64,000 bases of DNA from Nocardioides sp. BGMRC 2183 (lineage in GTDB: Bacteria > Actinomycetota > Actinomycetes > Propionibacteriales > Nocardioidaceae), in the NCBI GenBank assembly GCA_008123405.1, contig VSSA01000015.1:37788-101787 (forward strand). Reading direction: 5' to 3'. Positions 58,867 to 64,000 of this stretch are shown piece after piece. The notes below the pieces were generated by a model, which did not search any database, had not been told where the DNA came from, and saw only the letters and a program-made list of their open reading frames with translations. Both the position numbers and the translations under genes were made by a program. Numbering within the stretch: the stretch's first letter is position 1; each line of letters opens with the position of its first letter.

Positions 58867-59835
58867 TCAGGTGTCGGCGATGCCGGGCAGCGACGTGGCC
58901 GGCGCGCCGAAGGCCCGCGCTCGGACGGCTGAGTCCAGCAGGGCCGTGATGGCGAACCGCCGCTGGTCGCCGGTGGTGTTCGCGACCAGATAGGTGTAGG
59001 TCGCCTGGCTGGCGCTCTCGAGTTGGCGCGCCCGGCGCTCGATCTGGGTGGAGCTCTGCAGCGCTCCGAGCTGGTAGCCCGGCTCGGCCGGTCGCGGAGT
59101 GGCGCCGGCGGCGCGCACCATCTCCAGCAAGGCGTCGCGTCGGGCCTGATGGGTGCGATACGCCTCGGTCAGCAGACCGTACGACGCCGGCGAAGCCGAT
59201 GCGGACGTGCGCGCGCCGAGGGCACCGTAGACGAAGATCGCGGCGTGCTCGGCGGCCAGCGCATCCTGCAGCGCGCCGGCGGAGCCCGCACCGCCCGCCC
59301 GACCGGTGGTGACCGCGGCCGTGGAGACGGGTACGGCGCCTTCATGCTGCGCCACGCCGGCGGCCATCGCCGCGAAGAGCTGGGCCAGGCCGCCACTGCC
59401 CGCGGCGAGTGAGGCGTCCACCAGGTGGCGCTGGAGCCGCTGCTCGGCTCGCCGCAGGGTGGCGGCGGCCTGCTGGCGTCGTACCGGATCGGGGGAGTGG
59501 GCGGTGCCCTCCCACTTCAGCGCCTCGAGGTGCGTGCGGTGCAGCGCGTCGAGGCGCCGGGCGCGGGCGCGCAGCGCCGGGGCGGCCGCGCCGGCAGCGC
59601 TCACCAAGGCGGCGGTGTCGGCGATCCGCTGACCGGTCTCCTGCACCAGATCGGTGTCGGCGTCGACCGGGGGAGCCGTCGGGGTCACCGCTCCTTGCGG
59701 CGCGGGGGCGTCGCCGGCGTCGCATCCGGAGGCGCCCAGTGCGATCAGGCCGACCACCGCGCTGCCGAGGAACCGCCGGCGTCCCAGTCCCACCGGGTCC
59801 CCGGGCTGCGGACGAGGAGGGGCGGGGCGGGGCAC
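58867..59835 (-). CDS. Tat-exported ferritin-like DUF4439 lipoprotein
   Basis: The 322-residue protein begins with a twin-arginine signal (GRRRFLGSAVVGLIALGASG) that ends in a lipobox with Cys38. A helical domain (about 65-170) is followed by a DUF4439 ferritin-like domain: LQDALAAEHAAIFVYGALGA, then EAYRTHQARRDALLEMV. Acidic and His residues (AAEHAAI, THQARRD) are in place for a di-metal site, although the full set is not certain. TAGGGT ends 6 nt before the GTG at 59835. Confidence 0.84.
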   Translation of the reverse strand: MPRPAPPRPQPGDPVGLGRRRFLGSAVVGLIALGASGCDAGDAPAPQGAVTPTAPPVDADTDLVQETGQRIADTAALVSAAGAAAPALRARARRLDALHRTHLEALKWEGTAHSPDPVRRQQAAATLRRAEQRLQRHLVDASLAAGSGGLAQLFAAMAAGVAQHEGAVPVSTAAVTTGRAGGAGSAGALQDALAAEHAAIFVYGALGARTSASASPASYGLLTEAYRTHQARRDALLEMVRAAGATPRPAEPGYQLGALQSSTQIERRARQLESASQATYTYLVANTTGDQRRFAITALLDSAVRARAFGAPATSLPGIADT

Positions 59836-60030
59836 CCGGTGACCCTATCCTCGATCATCCTCGATCGGTCGACGACCACCTCCTGCGCAGCCCCGCAGCC
59901 GCGCCCCGGCGACTGGCCTATCCACGGGTCGAGGCTTGTCCACGTCCCGCTATCGTGTTCTCCTCGGCCCAGATCGTCGTCCGATGACGACGGGCCGTGA
60001 GCAACCCACAACAGGACACAGGAGACTCCG

Positions 60031-60525
60031 ATGAGTTCGAGCAGAACTTCCGCGGATCGCGACGCAGCGAGGATCGAGTCCCTGATCGGTGGCGAGGATG
60101 GTGATCTCGCCGAACTGGGTGTGGACGTGGAGGCTGTGGAGATCACGCCGGCGGGCAAGCGTCGCGTGCTGCGCGTCGCGGTCGACAAGGACGGCGGGGT
60201 CACCCTCGACGACGTGGCAAGTGCCACCAAGATCATCGACGCCGCGATCGAGGCGACGGACGTGATGGGCGAGCAGCCCTACACGCTCGAGGTCACCTCG
60301 CGGGGCGTCGACCGGCCGCTCACGTTGCCACGCCACTGGCGCCGCAACCAGGGACGGATGGTGAAGGCCACCCTCGCCGACGGTCAGACGCTGGTGGGCC
60401 GGATCGTCGCCAGCGATGATGCACAGGTGACGTTGCGGGTCGACGGCACCGAGCAGGTTCTCGACCAGGCCGAGATCACCAAGGCACTGGTTCAGATCGA
60501 GTTCAACCGGAAGGACGATCACTGA
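60031..60525 (+). CDS. rimP: Ribosome maturation factor RimP
   Basis: RimP assists 30S maturation. The 164-residue protein has the N-terminal alpha/beta domain ([55 protein letters not shown]) and a C-terminal SH3-like domain. CAGGAGACTCCG precedes the ATG. TGATG overlap with nusA. The 195-bp upstream gap to the divergent lipoprotein gene should hold the promoter of the nusA operon, but I see no clear hexamers. Confidence 0.94.
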   Translation: MSSSRTSADRDAARIESLIGGEDGDLAELGVDVEAVEITPAGKRRVLRVAVDKDGGVTLDDVASATKIIDAAIEATDVMGEQPYTLEVTSRGVDRPLTLPRHWRRNQGRMVKATLADGQTLVGRIVASDDAQVTLRVDGTEQVLDQAEITKALVQIEFNRKDDH

Positions 60526-61502
60526 TGGACATCGACCTGAGCATCCTGCGGATGCTGGAGCGCGAGAAGGAGATCAAGTTCGATGTCCTGGTCGAGGCGA
60601 TCGAGCAGGCCCTGCTGACGGCGTACCACAAGACTCCAGGCGCCCACGAGAACGCGCGCGTCGATCTCGACCGCAAGACCGGCCACGTCCGGGTGATGGC
60701 GGCCGAACTCGACGCGGAGGGCACCAAGATCGGCGAGTACGACGACACGCCCGCCGGGTTCGGGCGGATCGCCGCGACCACCGCGAAGCAGATCATGCTG
60801 CAGCGCCTGCGCGACGCCGAGGACGAGATCAAGTTCGGCGAGTTCTCCGGCAAGGAGGGCGACATTCTCTCCGGGGTCATCCAGCAGGGGCGCAACCGCG
60901 ACGACGTGCTGGTCGATCTCGGCAAGCTCGAGGCGCTGCTGCCCGTCGGCGAGCGGGTGCCGGGCGAGGACTACCGCCACGGCACCCGGATCAAGTGCCT
61001 GGTGGTCTCGGTGCGCAAGGGGATGCGTGGTCCGCAGGTGACGCTGTCTCGCACCCATCCCAACCTGGTCAAGAAGCTCTTCGCACTCGAGGTGCCCGAG
61101 ATCGCTGACGGTTCGGTCGAGATCTCCGCGATCGCCCGCGAGGCCGGTCACCGGACCAAGATCGCGGTGCGTTCCACGGTGTCGGGACTGAACGCCAAGG
61201 GCGCCTGCATCGGGCCGATGGGACAACGCGTGCGCAACGTGATGGCCGAGCTCGCCGGCGAGAAGATCGACATCGTGGATTGGTCCGACGATCCGGCCAA
61301 GCTCGTCGCCAACGCGCTCTCGCCCGCCCAGGTGAAGTCGGTGACGGTGGTCGACGAGGCGGCCCGCTCCGCGCGCGTCGTGGTGCCGGACTTCCAGCTG
61401 TCGCTGGCGATTGGCAAGGAGGGCCAGAATGCTCGCCTCGCCGCACGGCTGACCGGGTGGCGGATCGACATCCACTCCGACGAGGAGCCCGACGAGGGCT
61501 GA
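60525..61502 (+). CDS. nusA: Transcription elongation/termination factor NusA
   Basis: The 325-residue protein has the NusA N-terminal RNA polymerase-binding domain ([20 protein letters not shown]), S1 domain ([20 protein letters not shown]), KH1 ([21 protein letters not shown]) and KH2 ([20 protein letters not shown]). It lacks the C-terminal acidic repeats of E. coli NusA, as normal in actinobacteria. It is coupled to rimP. Confidence 0.96.
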   Translation: MDIDLSILRMLEREKEIKFDVLVEAIEQALLTAYHKTPGAHENARVDLDRKTGHVRVMAAELDAEGTKIGEYDDTPAGFGRIAATTAKQIMLQRLRDAEDEIKFGEFSGKEGDILSGVIQQGRNRDDVLVDLGKLEALLPVGERVPGEDYRHGTRIKCLVVSVRKGMRGPQVTLSRTHPNLVKKLFALEVPEIADGSVEISAIAREAGHRTKIAVRSTVSGLNAKGACIGPMGQRVRNVMAELAGEKIDIVDWSDDPAKLVANALSPAQVKSVTVVDEAARSARVVVPDFQLSLAIGKEGQNARLAARLTGWRIDIHSDEEPDEG

Positions 61503-61589
61503 ACCCGGTCGGATCCACGCTGGTTGGATCCACGCCGGCGCGTCGGCGCCGGGAGGGAACCGACAGGCGGCGCCCGGCGTCGTACTGCT

Positions 61590-63134
61590 GTGCGCACCGT
61601 CTCGATCTCCCTGGCCCTGACGCTCGGGCTCACCGCGAGCGCCCTGAGCGCGTGCGGCGACCGTCCGTCGGCGGAGTCCGCGCCGCGCGGCACGGCCGTC
61701 GAGCAGCAGTTGAGGCTCGACCGTGGTGCCGACTCCTCGATCGGAGTCGGCGTCGACGGCGACGACGTGCTGGTGGTGACGACCTCCGACGACGGCGTCC
61801 TGGGATCCCACTTCTCCGTGGGCGGCGCCGACTTCCGGGCCGGCGACCCGCTGGAGACCCGGCGGACCACGGCCACACTGACCGATCCGGTCCGCCTGGA
61901 CGACGGCAGCTGGTACGCCGTCGGCGTGGGTGGTGTCGAGCGCAGCGACGGTGAGGAGGAGCTGAGCCACGAACCGTTCGCGGTGCGCAGCGCGGACGGG
62001 CTCACCTGGGAGCTGGTCGAGGTGAGCGGCTTCGCCTTGCCTGCCGATGTCGAGGACCTCGCCGTGGAGGGGGGCCGGCTGCTGGCCGTCGGCGCCTACC
62101 GGACCGCGGCGGACGCGTCGCACGGTGGGTTCACCGCCCAGGTGTGGTCCAGCGAGGACGGTGTGCGGTTCGCCGAAGTGGACCTACCCGGCGTGCCGGA
62201 GTATCGCGGCTACCGCAGCGAGTCGTTCGCCTCGGAGGTCGCGAAGACCTCGCAAGGGGTCGTCGTCGCCGGCGGGGTCGGTGACCGGGCGGCCGTATGG
62301 ACCTCCACCGGCTCGGACGACTGGATCGCTGTCGAGGATGAGAACCTCGCGGACGCCTATCGGGTGATCGGACTCGAGGCTGCCGGCGACACGGTCCTGG
62401 CCACCGTGGGCGGCGGCCCGGCTCGGGCGGTGCGTAGTGCTGATGCCGGGGCGAGCTGGGAGGCGGTGCCTGGCCTGGTCCCGCCCGGCGACGAGGAGGA
62501 CTGGACGCCGCTGTGGCGGGCGGGCGACCGCTTCCTGACCTGGCAGCCGGCGGCCGGGGGCGGGGAGACGGATTGGTTCAGCCCGGAGGTCTGCTACGCC
62601 GATCTCGACCAGTGCGGGGAGCAGCCGCCTCCGGTGGTGGTGGCCGGTGCCGCCTCGGGGAGCTGGGCGCCGGTCGATCTGGGCGCGAGCGACGAACTGG
62701 AGGCGGTGGTCGGCACCGCCGACGGACGGGTGCTGGCCGTCGACGCCACGGCCCGCGGGGCGCGGGTGCGCGCATGGGACTCCTGGGACGACGTGCCGGC
62801 CGCGGCCACCGTCGCGGAGCCGGAGACGGTGCAGGTCACGACGCTGGGGCAGGGGGAGGTGCCCGAGGAGGGCACCACTTACGCGTACCCGCTCTTCACC
62901 CACTGCGGGATCGAGCGGACCTGGTTCGGCGAGCAGACCTGGCGTCGTACCGACGACGGGTCGCGGGCCGGACCCCGGTCCTGGACCGGGGCACCCAAGG
63001 GATGGCCGGCGGCTGCCGGCTACGTGTACGGCTACGCGACGCTGGAGGGGGACGGGTCGATGACCTATACCGACGGCGAGGGCGAAGTGTTGGCCACCTA
63101 CGAACCAGCGCGCAGGCCATTCTTCTGCGACTGA
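61590..63134 (+). CDS. Putative lipoprotein with BNR-like beta-propeller repeats, inside the nusA-infB locus
   Basis: The 514-residue protein from GTG 61590 has a lipoprotein signal (VRTVSISLALTLGLTASALS, lipobox Cys22). The mature part shows repeated blades with Asp-box-like turns: SADGLTWELVEV, SSEDGVRFAEVDL, TSTGSDDWIAVED and SADAGASWEAVPG. This suggests a sialidase-type beta propeller without visible catalytic residues. A C-terminal segment (about 430-514) has its own Cys pair. It is not part of the usual rimP-nusA-ylxR-infB series and separates nusA from ylxR. Function unknown. Confidence 0.8.
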   Translation: MRTVSISLALTLGLTASALSACGDRPSAESAPRGTAVEQQLRLDRGADSSIGVGVDGDDVLVVTTSDDGVLGSHFSVGGADFRAGDPLETRRTTATLTDPVRLDDGSWYAVGVGGVERSDGEEELSHEPFAVRSADGLTWELVEVSGFALPADVEDLAVEGGRLLAVGAYRTAADASHGGFTAQVWSSEDGVRFAEVDLPGVPEYRGYRSESFASEVAKTSQGVVVAGGVGDRAAVWTSTGSDDWIAVEDENLADAYRVIGLEAAGDTVLATVGGGPARAVRSADAGASWEAVPGLVPPGDEEDWTPLWRAGDRFLTWQPAAGGGETDWFSPEVCYADLDQCGEQPPPVVVAGAASGSWAPVDLGASDELEAVVGTADGRVLAVDATARGARVRAWDSWDDVPAAATVAEPETVQVTTLGQGEVPEEGTTYAYPLFTHCGIERTWFGEQTWRRTDDGSRAGPRSWTGAPKGWPAAAGYVYGYATLEGDGSMTYTDGEGEVLATYEPARRPFFCD

Positions 63135-63186
63135 TGAGGCGGCCCGGTTCGGTGTCGACACCGGTCAGGCGGTAGAGTTGTCGTCG

Positions 63187-63546
63187 GTGGCCCGCCGATT
63201 GCAAACCCCTGCCGGAACGGACGGATCTCTCCCTGAGGGACCGGTCCGCACCTGCATCGGTTGTCGTCAACGGGCTGCCCGAAGCGAGTTGTTGCGGGTG
63301 ACCGCCGGCTCGGACCACGACGGTCGCCCGATCGTCAGGCCCGATCCCGACGGCACCGCACCCGGCCGTGGGGCGCACCTGCACCCCACGTCCGAGTGCT
63401 ACGACCTCGCGGTGCGGCGGAAGGCCTTCGCCCGGGCCCTGCGGTTCACGCAGGCCGGGGTAGGACTCTCCAGCGTGCCGCTGGCCGAGCATCTCGCTCG
63501 TATCCGTGCCGATCCGACCGACAGAGACTGGAGCAGCAGCTCATGA
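63187..63546 (+). CDS. ylxR: YlxR (DUF448) family protein
   Basis: YlxR is a small RNA-binding protein of the nusA-infB operon. It has 119 residues from the GTG at 63187. Signature GPVRTCIGCRQRAARSELLRV with the CxxC pair, then a glycine/arginine-rich GRGAHLHPTSECYDLAVRRKAFARAL. TAGAGT ends 8 nt before the GTG, so a separate leaderless start is possible despite the operon position. A TTG at 63178 is an alternative. Confidence 0.92.
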   Translation: MARRLQTPAGTDGSLPEGPVRTCIGCRQRAARSELLRVTAGSDHDGRPIVRPDPDGTAPGRGAHLHPTSECYDLAVRRKAFARALRFTQAGVGLSSVPLAEHLARIRADPTDRDWSSSS

Positions 63547-63642
63547 GCACTCGATGAGTACTTCGCGATGAGCCAGTTCGTTCTGCACCACCCACCAGCG
63601 GTCTGAGATCCCCCGATCGGGTCTTGGGCCAGAAGGAGAAAC

Positions 63643-64000
63643 GTGGCCAAGACCCGAGTCCACGAACTCGCCAAGGAGTTCGGAGTCGAGAGCAAGTTCG
63701 TTCTCGAGAAATTCAAGGAGATGGGGGAGTTCGTCAAGTCGGCGAGCTCCACCGTCGAGCTGCCTGCGGAGATGCGCTTCCGCAAGGAGTACGGCGAGAA
63801 GCTGAAGGCCGGCGGCGACGCCCCGGCCGAGAAGCCGGCTGACAAGCCCGCCGCCAAGAAGGCAGCCCCCAAGCCCGGCCCGAAGCCGGCCCCCGCTGCC
63901 ACGACGGCCCCGGCCGCCGAGGCGCCTGCTGAGGCTCCTGCCGAGCAGGTTGACGTTCAACCGAGTGCCGCGAGCCCGCAGCCGGTTGATCGCCCGTCCC
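63643..64000 (+). CDS. infB: Translation initiation factor IF-2, N-terminal part (runs off the right edge)
   Basis: The GTG at 63643, preceded by AGAAGGAGAAAC, opens [20 protein letters not shown], the IF2-N domain, then [20 protein letters not shown]. An Ala/Pro/Lys-rich linker typical of actinobacterial IF-2 follows to the edge. 119 codons are visible. Its place after nusA and ylxR confirms the assignment. Confidence 0.94.
   Translation, partial: MAKTRVHELAKEFGVESKFVLEKFKEMGEFVKSASSTVELPAEMRFRKEYGEKLKAGGDAPAEKPADKPAAKKAAPKPGPKPAPAATTAPAAEAPAEAPAEQVDVQPSAASPQPVDRPS

Noticed and set aside
58447-58932. Possible coding frame across the gap after the CoA-transferase gene
   Set aside because: It starts inside the previous gene, and internal ATGs lack a ribosome binding site or -10. 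The translation shows no recognisable domain and runs into the DUF4439 gene.

Overview
This is a chromosomal window from a high-G+C actinomycete. Gene content, gene order, GTG starts and codon use all point to the Propionibacteriales/Nocardioidaceae (Nocardioides-like), although no sequence search was possible. It is mostly core housekeeping DNA. I see no insertion sequence, prophage, integrase, CRISPR array or rRNA. One tRNA is present, tRNA-Arg(CCG).

Layout. 1-7 kb: the start of a small DUF6104-like gene, the fused 2-oxoglutarate decarboxylase/dehydrogenase kgd (minus strand), a lipoprotein plus LCP-family pair, RNase HI and a secreted HNH lipoprotein. 6.9-13.6 kb: tRNA-Arg divergent from argS, then lysA-hom-thrC-thrB. 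13.8-28.6 kb: rho, rpmE, prfA-prmC-sua5-wecA, then the full F1Fo ATP synthase operon (atpI/atpZ-like genes, atpBEFHAGDC) and a DUF2550 gene. From memory, this block follows the order of Mycobacterium tuberculosis Rv1292-Rv1312. 28.6-50.5 kb: a SWIM/SNF2 helicase, a cobalamin adenosyltransferase, a STAS protein, ethylmalonyl-CoA mutase, ferritin, NucS, a 3-hydroxyacyl-CoA dehydrogenase with a duplicated domain, a CGNR regulator/EamA exporter pair, a FilP/Scy-like coiled-coil protein, crotonyl-CoA carboxylase/reductase, 5-oxoprolinase pxpABC, methylmalonyl-CoA epimerase, thiolase and meaB. 50.5-64 kb: dxr-rseP-ispG, a GNAT protein, proS, an acetyl-CoA hydrolase/CoA-transferase, a Tat-exported ferritin-like lipoprotein, rimP-nusA, an extra lipoprotein, ylxR and the start of infB.

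How the genes fit together. The 31-50 kb part carries a dispersed but nearly complete upper ethylmalonyl-CoA pathway: thiolase, 3-hydroxybutyryl-CoA dehydrogenase, Ccr, epimerase and Ecm. It also holds the B12 support proteins (adenosyltransferase and the MeaB GTPase). Together with the CoA-transferase/hydrolase near 57 kb this suggests assimilation of acetate and short-chain acyl units.

Features that ordinary annotation would miss: (i) three copies (17.28, 32.49 and 41.85 kb) of a 143-160 bp long-hairpin element, with conserved inner motifs but different, still self-complementary, outer arms; (ii) three TGCA-N6-TGCA dyads in a gene-free gap at 58.56-58.68 kb; (iii) the 10-mer GTACGACGCC, found 15 times on the two strands; (iv) a recurring -10-like hexamer ending 6-8 nt before start codons, implying many leaderless mRNAs; (v) overlapping divergent promoters between the CGNR regulator and the EamA exporter.
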